The notes below the pieces were generated by a model, which saw only the letters and a program-made list of their open reading frames with translations, did not search any database and was not told where the DNA came from. The position numbers were made by a program, and so were the translations under genes. Shown here in pieces: positions 8,359 to 17,361 of a stretch of DNA of 64,000 bases. The DNA is from Variovorax sp. (lineage in GTDB: Bacteria > Pseudomonadota > Gammaproteobacteria > Burkholderiales > Burkholderiaceae_C): positions 21,049-85,048 of the forward strand of contig SEGS01000015.1 of the NCBI GenBank assembly GCA_004210915.1, given 5' to 3'. Each line of letters begins with the position of its first letter. Position 1 is the first letter of the stretch.

Positions 8359-9786
8359 ATGCCCATGAAAAACACCCGCTCCCTCCTGACCCTGGCCTGC
8401 CTCGGCCTGCTGGCCGCAAGCGCCGGTGCGCAGCAGGGCCTGCGCCCGCCGGGCAGCACCCGCGGTGTGGGAATCACCGACATCATGCGCGCCGGTCCGC
8501 GGCTCGCCGCCCCCGCCGCGCCACGTGCGAGCGCGCCGGCCGGCCCGGCCGTGCAGCGCGCGGCCGAGTTCATCGTGGCGCTGGTCAACTCCGAGCCGAT
8601 CACCAACACCGAGGTGCAGTCGCGCGTGGCGACCGTGCTGCGCGACAACCCCGAGGCGGAGCGCATGCCGCGCGCGGAGGTGACGAAGATCGTGCTCGAG
8701 CGCCTGATCGCCGAGCGCGCGCAGCTCCAGCTGGCCAAGGAAAGCGGCATCAACGTCGACGAAGTGGCCATCGACCAGGCGGAGCAAACCGTGGCGCGCC
8801 AGAACGAAGTCAGCGTGGAGGAGTTGCGCCGCCGCCTGGCGGCCGATGGCCTCACGCGGGAGCAGTTCCGCCGCGACCTGCGCAATGAATTGATGTTGAC
8901 CCGGCTGCGCGACCGGGAGGTCGCGAGCCAGGTCAAGGTCAGCGATGCCGAGGCCGAGCAGTTCCTGCAAGACCAACGCAGCGGCACCCCGGCCGTGGCG
9001 ACGGCACCAAACCTCAACCTCGCACACGTGCTCGTCGCCGTGCCCGAGAACGCCACGGCCGCCCAGGTGGCAGCGGCGCAGCAGAAAGCGCAGGGCATCG
9101 CCCAGCGCGCGCGTGCCGGTGAGGATTTCGCCAAGCTGGCGCAGGACTTGTCGGACTCGCCGGACCGCGCGAACGGCGGCGCGCTCGGCATGCGCAGCGC
9201 CGATCGCTATCCGCCGCTGTTCGTCGAAGCGGTCCAGTCGACCGCGGTCAACGGCATTGCCGACCCGATCCGCTCGGGCGCCGGCTTCCATGTGCTCAAG
9301 GTGCTGGCCAAGGCCCAGCCCGGCGTCGGCGATGCCACCGTCACGCAGACGCAGGTGCGTCACATCCTCTTGCGCAACGATCCCAAGCGCAGCACGGCGC
9401 AGGCTGTGGCGCAGCTCGCGGAATTCAAAACGCGGGTGCAGGCCGGCACGGCGGAATTCGCCGGTCTCGCGCGCGACAACTCGCAGGATGCCAGCGCGAG
9501 CCAGGGCGGTGACCTGGGCTGGTCGCGCCCCGGTCAGTTCGTCCCCGAATTCGAAGAAGCGATGAACCGGCTCGCACCCGGTCAGATCAGCGATCCCGTG
9601 GTGTCCCGCTTCGGCGTGCACCTGATCCAGGTGGTCGCCCGGCGCGATGCCAAGCTCAGCCAGTCGGAGCAACGCGAAGCGGCGCGCGCCGCGCTGCGCG
9701 AGCGCAAGCTCGACGAAGCCTTCATCACCTGGGCGCAGGAAGTGCGCGCCCGGGCGTATGTGGAGTACCGCGAGCCGCCGAACTGA
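8359..9786 (+). CDS. surA: Periplasmic chaperone/peptidyl-prolyl isomerase SurA
   Basis: SurA escorts outer-membrane proteins, including LptD, across the periplasm. The 475-residue product has a signal peptide (LLTLACLGLLAASAGAQ), a SurA N-terminal domain (about residues 70-200) and two parvulin-type isomerase domains beginning near residues 217 (LAHVLVAVPE) and 332 (VRHILLRNDP). The second domain holds QGGDLGW and FGVHLIQV, the best conserved parvulin pieces. A Pro/Ala-rich stretch lies between signal and mature fold. It starts 14 bases after lptD stops. A second ATG two codons later (8365) is an equally possible start. Confidence 0.94.
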   Translation: MPMKNTRSLLTLACLGLLAASAGAQQGLRPPGSTRGVGITDIMRAGPRLAAPAAPRASAPAGPAVQRAAEFIVALVNSEPITNTEVQSRVATVLRDNPEAERMPRAEVTKIVLERLIAERAQLQLAKESGINVDEVAIDQAEQTVARQNEVSVEELRRRLAADGLTREQFRRDLRNELMLTRLRDREVASQVKVSDAEAEQFLQDQRSGTPAVATAPNLNLAHVLVAVPENATAAQVAAAQQKAQGIAQRARAGEDFAKLAQDLSDSPDRANGGALGMRSADRYPPLFVEAVQSTAVNGIADPIRSGAGFHVLKVLAKAQPGVGDATVTQTQVRHILLRNDPKRSTAQAVAQLAEFKTRVQAGTAEFAGLARDNSQDASASQGGDLGWSRPGQFVPEFEEAMNRLAPGQISDPVVSRFGVHLIQVVARRDAKLSQSEQREAARAALRERKLDEAFITWAQEVRARAYVEYREPPN

Positions 9787-9824
9787 TGGCGCCCGATCAG
9801 GCGTCAGGGCGGGGCTGAGCAGCG

Positions 9825-10625
9825 ATGGGCCACATCCCGCGCAAACGCTTCGGCCAGCATTTCCTGTCCGATGGCGGGATCATCGATGCCATCGTGCGCG
9901 AGATCGCGCCGCAACCGGGCGATGCGATGGTCGAAATCGGGCCCGGTCTGGCCGCACTCACGCAGCCGCTGGTTGAAAGGCTCGGGCGCCTGACGGTGAT
10001 CGAGCTGGACCGCGACCTCGCGCAGCGCCTGCGCGGCCATCCGCAGCTCGACGTGGTTGAATCCGATGTCCTCAGGGTCGACTTCGGCGCTCTGGCCGCC
10101 AAGCTCGCCCCACCGCCAGCCCCGGCGCTGCGCGTGGTGGGCAACCTGCCGTACAACATTTCGACGCCGATCCTGTTCCATCTGCTGGACTACGCACACC
10201 TCATTGCCGACCAGCACTTCATGCTGCAAAAGGAAGTGATCGACCGGATGGTGGCCCGGCCCGCCACCTCGGACTACAGCCGCCTGAGCGTCATGCTGCA
10301 GTGGCGCTACGCGATGGCCAACGTGCTGTTCGTCCCGCCGGAGAGCTTCGATCCACCGCCGCGCGTCGACAGCGCCGTGGTACGCATGGTGCCGCTGGCT
10401 GCGCCGCCGGTGGTCGACGCCAAACGCCTGGGTGAGATCGTCCAGGTGGCGTTCAGCCAGCGTCGCAAGATCCTGCGACACACGCTCGGCAAGTGGCTGG
10501 AAGTGCACGGATTTGCTGGCGAGTTCGACATCCAGCGCCGCGCCGAAGAGGTGCCCGTGGCCGAATACGTCGCCCTCGCTCAGGCCGTTCCACCATCGCC
10601 CCTCCTACCTGCTGCCGCACCATGA
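9825..10625 (+). CDS. rsmA: 16S rRNA (adenine-1518/1519-N6)-dimethyltransferase RsmA (KsgA)
   Basis: RsmA dimethylates two adenosines in the 3' hairpin of 16S rRNA late in 30S assembly. The 266-residue product has the family opening [11 protein letters not shown], the SAM-binding [10 protein letters not shown] (about residues 38-47), and the catalytic NLPYNIS motif near residue 106. The C-terminal part contains [10 protein letters not shown] and the [12 protein letters not shown] element. It follows surA by 38 bases. In many proteobacteria pdxA lies between surA and rsmA; it is absent here. A strong terminator overlaps the stop codon. Confidence 0.95.
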   Translation: MGHIPRKRFGQHFLSDGGIIDAIVREIAPQPGDAMVEIGPGLAALTQPLVERLGRLTVIELDRDLAQRLRGHPQLDVVESDVLRVDFGALAAKLAPPPAPALRVVGNLPYNISTPILFHLLDYAHLIADQHFMLQKEVIDRMVARPATSDYSRLSVMLQWRYAMANVLFVPPESFDPPPRVDSAVVRMVPLAAPPVVDAKRLGEIVQVAFSQRRKILRHTLGKWLEVHGFAGEFDIQRRAEEVPVAEYVALAQAVPPSPLLPAAAP

Positions 10626-10653
10626 AAAATGCCTCGCAACGCGAGGCATTTTT
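10625..10653 (+). terminator. Rho-independent terminator of the lptD-surA-rsmA operon
   Basis: A nearly perfect hairpin (AATGCCTCGC, short loop, GCGAGGCATT) is flanked by A on the left and T on the right. It begins at the last base of the rsmA stop codon. The A and T runs make it work in either direction, but on the plus strand it ends this operon. Confidence 0.88.
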
Positions 10654-10934
10654 CTGTTGGTGAAACACCGTGGATCTGGCTCCGCCAGTCCACTGGTGTT
10701 GCCCCCGGTAGGGGGTGGAAGCAGCGACACGCCGTGCGCTGCGCCCTGGGGGCGAGCAACACTCAGGCCGCGGTGAGCCAGTAGTTGCTGTTGAACGGAC
10801 TGCTCATCCGCAATGCGAGCGGCGACACATCGACCAACTTGTCGGTCGGCATTTTCTCGCCGGCCGGTTCCGCTGCGGCTGCTGTGCCCAATTCAATGCC
10901 TTGAATGGGTGCGCCGTCCGGCGAAGCCTCATTC
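10654..10934. other. Gene-poor gap with GC-rich inverted repeats between rsmA and the barstar gene
   Basis: No gene is called here. The left half (about 10669-10770) is a structured GC-rich stretch: GTGTTG at 10696-10701 pairs with CAACAC at 10757-10762, and both are followed inward by C- or G-runs (CCCCCGG, CTGGGGG). I know similar stretches from intergenic regions of Comamonadaceae and suspect a dispersed repeat. The right half (10763-10970) stays open on the minus strand for about 70 codons after the barstar stop, in another frame, ending at 10763. It contains one ATG at about 10849 and may be a short ORF or chance. Confidence 0.4.
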
Positions 10935-10969
10935 GCCCGTTCTGCTTGGCTGGTGGATGCAGAACGGGC
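10935..10969 (-). terminator. Hairpin directly after the barstar gene
   Basis: An 11-bp perfect inverted repeat (GCCCGTTCTGC at 10935-10945 and GCAGAACGGGC at 10959-10969, loop 13 nt) touches the barstar stop codon. It lacks a clear T-run on the minus strand, so it is either a weak terminator or a 3' stabilising hairpin. Confidence 0.5.
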
Positions 10970-11451
10970 TACAGAAAAGAATAGAAGCACCGGAACGGTA
11001 TCTTTCGATCCCCCCAGTAGTCCGATGCGTCGCGGAAGATGTCGAGCAATTGCTCGCGTGCTTCCTTGTCGAACTTGGCGTTGGCCGGAATCTGTTCGAG
11101 CACGATGATGAAACCCGGCTGCGGGCCCGACTTGTGAAGCGGGTCGGTCATGCAGTCGTACAGCGCGTCGAAGTTCTTGCCGAAGTGCGCCGGGAACGTG
11201 AACTGCTGTGCGATCAGGTCGAGCACGTCCTGCTTGGTCTGGGCGTTGCCCAGGTTCGCGTAGAGGAAGTGCTGGTTCGAAGCCTGTGCTGCTTCCTGCA
11301 GATCGCTCACGCGGAAGGCGCGAATCGATTGCACGATGTTCGGGCGCACAGAACGAAGGGATAAAGTCATCTCCGTTGGTCTTTCCATGGTTGTCGTCGT
11401 CATTTCTTCGGTGCGCTTCGAGGCGCCGCTCCAATCCAGTTCATCGCTCAT
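10969..11451 (-). CDS. Barstar-family ribonuclease inhibitor
   Basis: A 160-residue protein whose second half matches barstar: LQEAAQASNQHFLYANL, then FPAHFGKNFDALYDCMTD, the characteristic FG-NxDAL-D core that plugs the barnase active site, and a closing DYWGDRKIPFRCFYSFL. It lacks a signal peptide, so it should stay in the cytoplasm and protect the cell from the ribonuclease encoded just upstream. The chosen ATG (11451-11449) overlaps the ribonuclease TGA as ATGA, so translation is probably coupled. The N-terminal 40 residues, rich in Thr, Met and Glu, are not part of the usual fold, and a start further in (MTLSLRSV) is possible. A separate minus-strand frame continues after its stop (see findings). 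Confidence 0.88.
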   Translation of the reverse strand: MSDELDWSGASKRTEEMTTTTMERPTEMTLSLRSVRPNIVQSIRAFRVSDLQEAAQASNQHFLYANLGNAQTKQDVLDLIAQQFTFPAHFGKNFDALYDCMTDPLHKSGPQPGFIIVLEQIPANAKFDKEAREQLLDIFRDASDYWGDRKIPFRCFYSFL

Positions 11452-11849
11452 GGCACGATCCGCCTGAAACTCGCATAGTGATCCGCCGTGTACCAGCAGG
11501 CCTTCGGTCGCGCGCTTTCGCCGCCGCACACGATCCGCCTGGCGCCGCGGTGGCGAACGCCGGGCGTTGGCACGGTGTACTCGCGATAGTGACCACGCGC
11601 CTCGCGCGGCAGCAAGCGCTCGCGATTGCCAAACACGGAGCCGTCTTTTTCAAATCGGAAGGGGCCACCATTGCGGATGGCCTCGTAGGTCCGTTGACCT
11701 TGCGCGGGCAAATCGCCCAGCGCGATCGAAGGCTGACTTCGCTCCCCGAACTCCGATGTTTGCCGGGCCACGGCGCCCGTGGTGGTCAGCGACACCAGCA
11801 TCAAGCCAGTAAGCGCAAACTTTGACACGACGGACGAATTGGAGGCCAT
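11448..11849 (-). CDS. Secreted barnase/RNase Sa-family ribonuclease
   Basis: A 133-residue guanyl-specific ribonuclease. Residues 1-29 form a signal peptide (hydrophobic FALTGLMLVSL, cleavage near AVARQ), so the enzyme leaves the cytoplasm. The mature part carries the family landmarks GGPF, DGSVFGNRE and LLPREA, then the catalytic residues: Glu90 in YREYT, Arg104 in RGARR, and His124 in ADHYASFRR. Two extra cysteines (108, 118) may form a disulfide. It overlaps the barstar gene by 4 bases and lies upstream of it, so enzyme and inhibitor come from one mRNA. Whether it serves competition, nutrient scavenging or toxin-antitoxin stabilisation cannot be told from the sequence. Confidence 0.9.
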   Translation of the reverse strand: MASNSSVVSKFALTGLMLVSLTTTGAVARQTSEFGERSQPSIALGDLPAQGQRTYEAIRNGGPFRFEKDGSVFGNRERLLPREARGHYREYTVPTPGVRHRGARRIVCGGESARPKACWYTADHYASFRRIVP

Positions 11850-12004
11850 GACGGGCTGCAATGCAGCAGGGCAACACGGGAAAAGGGAGTTTGAATCAGC
11901 GATCAACCTCGGGGTTAACCCGCAAATTCAAGCCAGCGAGTGTGCACCACGCAGGCGCAAATAGCAAGCGCCTGCCCAATTCATAAGCAGGCATCCCTCA
12001 CGCG

Positions 12005-12038
12005 AACGAAAGCGCCGAAGTTGGCGCCCGCTTTCGTT
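12005..12038 (-). terminator. Probable terminator hairpin after maeB
   Basis: AACGAAAGCGCC at 12005-12016 pairs with GGCGC...CTTTCGTT ending at 12038, with a 3-nt bulge and a 6-nt loop. It lies 9 bases past the maeB stop on the minus strand. The T content after the stem is modest. Confidence 0.5.
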
Positions 12039-12046
12039 GAATGCGT

Positions 12047-14395
12047 TTAGCGGTCGACGTTGGCGTCGGCGACCGTTAGTGCCGTCATGTTGACGATCCG
12101 GCGAACAGTGGCACTGGCCGTGAGAATATGCACAGGTTTGGCCGCGCCGAGCAGCACCGGGCCGATCGCAATATTCCCGCCTGCAGCGGTCTTGAGCAGG
12201 TTGTAGGAAATATTGGCGGCATCGATGTTCGGGAAAACCAGCAGATTTGCGTCGCCGGCCAGCGCACTGTGCGGCATCACGGCGGCACGCTGTTTGCCGT
12301 CCAGGGCCACGTCGCCGTGCATCTCGCCGTCCACTTCCAGCCACGGCGCCTGCTCGCGCAGCAGCGCCAGCGTCTTGCGCATCTTGACTGCGCTCGGCTC
12401 GTTGCTGGTGCCGAAGTTGGAGTGCGACAGGAGCGCCGCCTTCGGCTTGAGGCCGAAGCGCATCATCTCTTCGGCCGCCAGCGCCGTGATCTCGCACAGC
12501 TGCTCGGGCGTCGGGTCGTAGTTGACGTGGGTGTCGACCAGGAATACCTGGCGGTCGGGCAGCAGCAGGCCGTTCATGCAGGCATAGACCGGGACGTCCT
12601 GGTCGGTACTGTCGGCGCCGCCCGGGTGCTTGCCGATCACCTGGTCGATGTAGTGCAGATGGGTGTGCGTGGTGCCCCAGGTGCCGCAGATGAGGCCATC
12701 GACTTCGCCCTTGTGCAGCAGCATCGCGCCGATCAACGTGAGGCGACGGCGCATCTCGATCTTGGCGGTTTGCACGGTCTGGCCGAGGCGCTCGGTCATG
12801 CGGTGGTAGGTCTGCCAGAAATCGCGGTAGCGATGGTCCTGCTCGACGTTGACGATGTCGTAGTCGAGTTCTTCCTTCAGGCGCAGTCCGAACTTTTCGA
12901 TGCGCTGCGCAATGATGGCCGGGCGGCCGATCAACGTCGGCCGGGCGATGCCTTCGTCGACCACGATCTGCACCGCGCGCAGGACGCGCTCCTCCTCGCC
13001 CTCGGCGTAAGCCACGCGCTTTTTCGTCGCACGCTTGGCCGCGTCGAAGATCGGCTTCATCGTCGTGCCGGACGCATAGACGAAGGTTTGCAACTTGTCG
13101 CGGTAGGCGTCGAGATCGGCAATCGGCCGCGTCGCCACGCCGCTCTCTTCGGCGGCTTTGGCCACCGCCGGCGCGATCTTCATCATCAGGCGCGGGTCGA
13201 AGGGCTTGGGGATCAGGTACTCGGGGCCGAAACTCAGCTTCTCCCCGACGTAGGCCGCGGCAACACGTTCGCTCTGCTCGGCCTGGGCCAGGTCCGCGAT
13301 CGCGTAGACCGCTGCGATCTCCATCTCGTCCGTGATCGTCGTTGCGCCGCAGTCGAGTGCGCCGCGGAAGATGTACGGGAAGCACAGGACGTTGTTGACC
13401 TGGTTCGGGTAGTCGGTGCGGCCGGTGGCCATGATGACGTCGTCGCGCACCGCATGCGCGTCTTCGGGCGCAATCTCGGGATTCGGATTCGCGAGCGCGA
13501 AGATCACCGGTTTGGGCGCCATCTTCGCGACCATCTCCGGCTTGAGCACTCCGCCGGCCGAGAGGCCAAGGAACACGTCCGCCCCTTCGATGACTTCCGA
13601 CAGCTTTCGCTTGTCCGTTTTCTGCATGTACTCGCGCTTGTCGTCGTCCATCAGCTCTTCGCGGCCTTCGTAGACCACACCGGCCAGGTCGGTGACGAAC
13701 ACGTTCTCGCGCTGGAGGCCTACTTTCAGCAACAGGTTCAGGCAGGCCAGCGCTGCCGCGCCCGCGCCGGAGGTCACGAGCTTGACCTTGGCGATGTCCT
13801 TGCCCGCGACCTTCAGGCCGTTGACCATCGCCGCCGCAACCGTGATCGCGGTGCCGTGCTGGTCGTCATGGAAGACCGGGATCTTCATGCGCTTGCGCAA
13901 CTCGCGCTCGACGTAGAAGCAGTCGGGCGCCTTGATGTCTTCCAGGTTGATCGCGCCGAAGGTCGGCTCGAGCGCGGCGATCACCTCGACCAGCTTGACC
14001 GGGTCCTGCTCATCGATCTCGATGTCGAACACGTCGACGCCCGCGAACTTCTTGAAGAGCACGCCTTTGCCCTCCATCACCGGCTTGGATGCGAGTGCAC
14101 CGATGTTGCCCAGGCCCAGCACCGCGGTGCCGTTGCTGATGACGCCGACCAGGTTGCCGCGCGAGGTGTACTTGAAGGCGTTGAGCGGGTCCTTGACGAT
14201 CTCCTCGCAGGGCGCAGCGACGCCGGGCGAGTAGGCCAGCGACAGATCGCGCTGGTTCACCATCTGCTTGGTGGCGGCGATGGCGATCTTTCCGGGGATC
14301 GGGAACTCGTGGTACTCGAGTGCCGCGCGGCGCAGTTCGGCCCGTTTGTCCTCGGCGGTGGGAATGGCGGGGCTCGCGGGGGTCGTGTCGGACAT
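12047..14395 (-). CDS. maeB: NADP-dependent malic enzyme with C-terminal phosphotransacetylase-like domain (MaeB)
   Basis: A 782-residue enzyme that decarboxylates malate to pyruvate, making NADPH. Residues about 1-430 are the malic enzyme part: [12 protein letters not shown] near the start, the metal and catalytic region [24 protein letters not shown], and the Rossmann-type [14 protein letters not shown]. Residues about 450-780 resemble phosphate acetyltransferase ([42 protein letters not shown]), which in this family is thought to be regulatory, binding acetyl-CoA. The length fits the MaeB family. It is transcribed alone, divergent from the SPFH operon. Confidence 0.95.
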   Translation of the reverse strand: MSDTTPASPAIPTAEDKRAELRRAALEYHEFPIPGKIAIAATKQMVNQRDLSLAYSPGVAAPCEEIVKDPLNAFKYTSRGNLVGVISNGTAVLGLGNIGALASKPVMEGKGVLFKKFAGVDVFDIEIDEQDPVKLVEVIAALEPTFGAINLEDIKAPDCFYVERELRKRMKIPVFHDDQHGTAITVAAAMVNGLKVAGKDIAKVKLVTSGAGAAALACLNLLLKVGLQRENVFVTDLAGVVYEGREELMDDDKREYMQKTDKRKLSEVIEGADVFLGLSAGGVLKPEMVAKMAPKPVIFALANPNPEIAPEDAHAVRDDVIMATGRTDYPNQVNNVLCFPYIFRGALDCGATTITDEMEIAAVYAIADLAQAEQSERVAAAYVGEKLSFGPEYLIPKPFDPRLMMKIAPAVAKAAEESGVATRPIADLDAYRDKLQTFVYASGTTMKPIFDAAKRATKKRVAYAEGEEERVLRAVQIVVDEGIARPTLIGRPAIIAQRIEKFGLRLKEELDYDIVNVEQDHRYRDFWQTYHRMTERLGQTVQTAKIEMRRRLTLIGAMLLHKGEVDGLICGTWGTTHTHLHYIDQVIGKHPGGADSTDQDVPVYACMNGLLLPDRQVFLVDTHVNYDPTPEQLCEITALAAEEMMRFGLKPKAALLSHSNFGTSNEPSAVKMRKTLALLREQAPWLEVDGEMHGDVALDGKQRAAVMPHSALAGDANLLVFPNIDAANISYNLLKTAAGGNIAIGPVLLGAAKPVHILTASATVRRIVNMTALTVADANVDR

Positions 14396-14572
14396 GTGCC
14401 TTGTCTCCTTGGGTACGCTGCGTGTGCGCTCTTATAGGGGCGCCGATTGTAGACCTCGCCCCTGCGTGGCATAGGTCGCAAGGCAGAGGTCGAACCCCCG
14501 AAATGGCCCGGACGGCCGCGCGCGCTGTGGCAATATCGCCCCGCCCGATCCGCGGCGAGAAGAGGAGCAGCC

Positions 14573-15622
14573 ATGGCCCTGATGGATTTCATCAAGAAAC
14601 AGTTCATCGACATCATCCAGTGGACCGAGTCCGGCGATGGCACGCTGGCCTGGCGCTTCCCGATGGCGGAGATGGAAATCCAGAACGGCGCCTCGCTCAC
14701 TGTGCGCGAATCGCAGATGGCCGTGTTCGTCAACGAAGGCCAGGTGGCCGACGTGTTCGGTCCGGGCATGTACAAGCTCACGACGCAGACCTTGCCCGTG
14801 CTCACGTACCTGAAGAACTGGGACAAGCTCTTCGAGTCCCCGTTCAAGAGCGATGTCTATTTCTTCAGCACGCGCCAGCAGGTCGACCAGAAGTGGGGCA
14901 CGCCGCAGCCGATCACGATCCGCGACAAGGATTTCGGCGCCGTGCGCCTGCGGGCCTTCGGCAACTACAGCTTCCGTATCGGCGATCCGAAGCTGTTCCA
15001 CACCGAGATCTCGGGCACGCGCGACATCTACAGTGTGGCCGACCTCGACGGCCAGCTGCGCGGCCTGGTCCTGCAGAACATCAGCAACGCGATCGCATCG
15101 AGCGGCCTGCCCTTTCTCGATCTCGCGGCCAACCAGATCCAGTTCGCGCAGGCGTTGGCTGCGCAGCTGCAGCCCGAGTTCGCCAAGATCGGCATCAAGC
15201 TCGAGAACATCACGGTGCAGAACGTCTCGCTGCCCGAAGAGCTGCAGAAGATCCTCGACCAGAAGATCGGTATGGGCATGGTCGGCAACGACATGGGCAA
15301 GTTCATGCAGTACCAGACGGCGCAGGCGATTCCGAAGTTCGCCGAAGGCTCGGGCAACGGCGGTGGCGGCATCGCTGGCGACGCCATGGGCCTGGGCGCC
15401 GGCGTCGCGCTGGGCCAGGTGCTGGCGCAGAACCTCGCGCAAGGACTGAACCCCGCGGCCGCGGCGACAGCTGCGGTGGCCGCTGCGGCACCGGTCAGCG
15501 AGATCAGCGCCAACGACGTCATGGCCACGCTCGAGAAGCTCGGCGATCTCAAGACCAAGGGCATCCTGACGCAGGAAGAGTTCGACGCCAAGAAAGCCGA
15601 ACTGCTGAAGAAGCTGGTCTAA
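14573..15622 (+). CDS. SPFH/virion-core-type protein with C-terminal SHOCT domain
   Basis: A 349-residue protein that starts after a good AGGAG site (spacing 5). Residues about 20-250 form an SPFH/band-7-like domain of the YdjI (virion core) type: QMAVFVNEGQVADVFGPGMY, later VRLRAFGNYSFRIGDP and ITVQNVSLPEELQKILDQK. A Gly/Ala-rich linker (about 260-310) leads to a SHOCT module (LGDLKTKGILTQEEFDAKK) at the end. Proteins of this kind scaffold membrane patches; no transmembrane helix is obvious. It is the first gene of a run of plus-strand genes with a DUF4178 protein, a DUF350 protein and a spermidine-synthase-like enzyme, which suggests a membrane-associated complex. Confidence 0.85.
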   Translation: MALMDFIKKQFIDIIQWTESGDGTLAWRFPMAEMEIQNGASLTVRESQMAVFVNEGQVADVFGPGMYKLTTQTLPVLTYLKNWDKLFESPFKSDVYFFSTRQQVDQKWGTPQPITIRDKDFGAVRLRAFGNYSFRIGDPKLFHTEISGTRDIYSVADLDGQLRGLVLQNISNAIASSGLPFLDLAANQIQFAQALAAQLQPEFAKIGIKLENITVQNVSLPEELQKILDQKIGMGMVGNDMGKFMQYQTAQAIPKFAEGSGNGGGGIAGDAMGLGAGVALGQVLAQNLAQGLNPAAAATAAVAAAAPVSEISANDVMATLEKLGDLKTKGILTQEEFDAKKAELLKKLV

Positions 15623-15631
15623 GCATCCGCA

Positions 15632-17116
15632 ATGGCTGAGGAACAAGGCGCCCAGCGCGCCTACCGTGCGCCCTGCCCGGGCTGTGGCGCACCGGTCGAA
15701 TTCAGGTCGGCGCAGTCGGCGTTCGCGGTCTGTGGCTACTGCCACAGCACCGTGGTGCGCAACGGCGACACCTTGTCGCGCACCGGCTCGATGGCCGAGC
15801 TGTTCGACGATTTCAGCCCACTGCAGCTCTTCGCCGCCGGCCGCATCCAGGACAAGCCGTTCACGCTCGTCGGACGGCTTCAATACAGCTACCCGGGCGG
15901 GCGCTGGACGGAATGGGTGGCGGCGCTCGACGGTGACCGCACCGCCATCCTGAGCGAGGACAACGGCGCATTCGTCTTCGCGCTACCGCTCGAACTGCAG
16001 CAACCCGCACCGCCCGCGGACAGCCTGCGCGTCGGCGCCACGACGGCCGTCAACGGCAAAAGCTATACGGTCACCTCGAACGAGCGCGTGGCGCTGGTGT
16101 CGGCTCAAGGCGAGTTGCCGCGTCTGCCAGAGGTTGGCCGCGAGTTCGCGGTGGTCGAACTGCGCAGCGAGCAGGGCCTGGTGCTGAGCCTCGACTACGA
16201 CACCGAGCCGCCCAGCGCCTACCTGGGTCGTGCCGTCGAACTCGAAGGCCTGCAGCTCACGGGCTTGCGCGACGAATCGGCCAAGGACGAGAAGGGGCGC
16301 AGCCTCGACTGCCCGCAGTGCGGATCCTCCGTGACCGTCACGCTGGCCGACAGCAAGAGCATCACCTGCCGCGCGTGCAACAGCCTGATCGATCTCACCA
16401 AGGGCATCGGCGGCGAACTGCGCCATGCGCAGCAGAACGAGCCGGTGCAACCGCTGATCGCACTCGGCAGCGCAGGCCAGTTGCAGGGCGTGCAATGGCA
16501 GGTGGTCGGTTTTCAGCACCGCATGGGCGCCGAGCCCGGCGACGACGAAGAGTTCGGCTGGAACGAGTACCTGCTCTACAACAAGCAACGCGGCTTCAGC
16601 TTCCTGGTCGATGCCGAGGACGGCTGGAGCCTGGTCAAACCGACCACGGGTGCGCCCAAGTTGTCAGGCGACGGCCCGGCCGCCAGCGCGACCTACCTGG
16701 GCAAGCGCTACCAGCAAACCTATGCCTACAACGCCGAGACCACCTACGTGGCGGGCGAGTTCTACTGGCAGGTCGAGCGCGGTCAGAAGACCTTCAACCG
16801 CGATTTCGCCGCGGGCAAGGCGCTGCTGTCGATGGAGCGCTCGGCGAGCGAGCTGACCTGGTCTTCGGGCGACCGCATGGAGAGCGCGGCCGTGGCGTCC
16901 GCCTTCAAGCTCGATGCCAAGAAGGACATGTTCAAGCGCGACGATGCATCGCCCGTCAGCGCATCGTCGGGCGTGGGCTGCGGCACCATCATCATCATCC
17001 TCGTGATCATCTTCATGCTGTTGCCCATTCTGGCGACCTGCAGCGGTTCGTCGGGCGGCTCGCGCACGTCGGGCGGATCGTACGGCGGCTACTCAAGTGG
17101 CGGCAGTCACAAATGA
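15632..17116 (+). CDS. DUF4178 zinc-ribbon membrane protein
   Basis: A 494-residue protein beginning 9 bases after the SPFH gene. Two zinc ribbons are visible: CPGCGAPVEF...CGYCH at about residues 15-40, and CPQCGSS...CRACN at about 228-252. The regions around them have the DUF4178 pattern (FTLVGRLQYSYPGGRWTEWV and YLLYNKQRGFSFLVDAEDGW). One transmembrane helix (TIIIILVIIFMLLPILA) lies near the end, followed by a Gly/Ser/Tyr-rich tail (GGSYGGYSSGGSH). Function is unknown. Its place between SPFH and DUF350 genes suggests a structural role in a membrane-bound polyamine module; that is inference. Confidence 0.82.
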   Translation: MAEEQGAQRAYRAPCPGCGAPVEFRSAQSAFAVCGYCHSTVVRNGDTLSRTGSMAELFDDFSPLQLFAAGRIQDKPFTLVGRLQYSYPGGRWTEWVAALDGDRTAILSEDNGAFVFALPLELQQPAPPADSLRVGATTAVNGKSYTVTSNERVALVSAQGELPRLPEVGREFAVVELRSEQGLVLSLDYDTEPPSAYLGRAVELEGLQLTGLRDESAKDEKGRSLDCPQCGSSVTVTLADSKSITCRACNSLIDLTKGIGGELRHAQQNEPVQPLIALGSAGQLQGVQWQVVGFQHRMGAEPGDDEEFGWNEYLLYNKQRGFSFLVDAEDGWSLVKPTTGAPKLSGDGPAASATYLGKRYQQTYAYNAETTYVAGEFYWQVERGQKTFNRDFAAGKALLSMERSASELTWSSGDRMESAAVASAFKLDAKKDMFKRDDASPVSASSGVGCGTIIIILVIIFMLLPILATCSGSSGGSRTSGGSYGGYSSGGSHK

Positions 17117-17137
17117 CGTTTTTTTCCGGAGGTTCTC

Positions 17138-17359
17138 ATGCTGGGACTTGAGTGGTTGCGGCCTGCCGCATTTCTGGGGTCGATGCTCTACGCGATCATC
17201 GGCGTTCTGATCTTCTGGATCACCTTCCTGATCATCGACAAGATCACGCCCTACGACCTGTGGCGCGAGATCGTCGAGAAACAGAACCGCGCGCTCGGCA
17301 TGGTGGTCGCCGCGATGTGCCTGGGCATCAGCATCATCGTGGCCGCGGCGATTCACTAG
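17138..17359 (+). CDS. DUF350 small membrane protein
   Basis: A 73-residue protein with two hydrophobic segments (SMLYAIIGVLIFWITFLIID and ALGMVVAAMCLGISIIVAAA) joined by a polar loop with KITPYDLWREIVEKQNRAL. This is half of the YjfL/DUF350 fold, which in longer members is duplicated. It has a strong ribosome binding site (GGAGG, spacing 6) and its stop lies 2 bases before the next gene's GTG, so the two are probably translationally coupled. DUF350 proteins recur beside spermidine-synthase-like genes; their function is unknown. Confidence 0.85.
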   Translation: MLGLEWLRPAAFLGSMLYAIIGVLIFWITFLIIDKITPYDLWREIVEKQNRALGMVVAAMCLGISIIVAAAIH

Positions 17360-17361
17360 CT

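Noticed and set aside
12128..14437. A long plus-strand open frame opposite maeB
   Set aside because: Shadow of a well-recognised enzyme; no start signal or domain.
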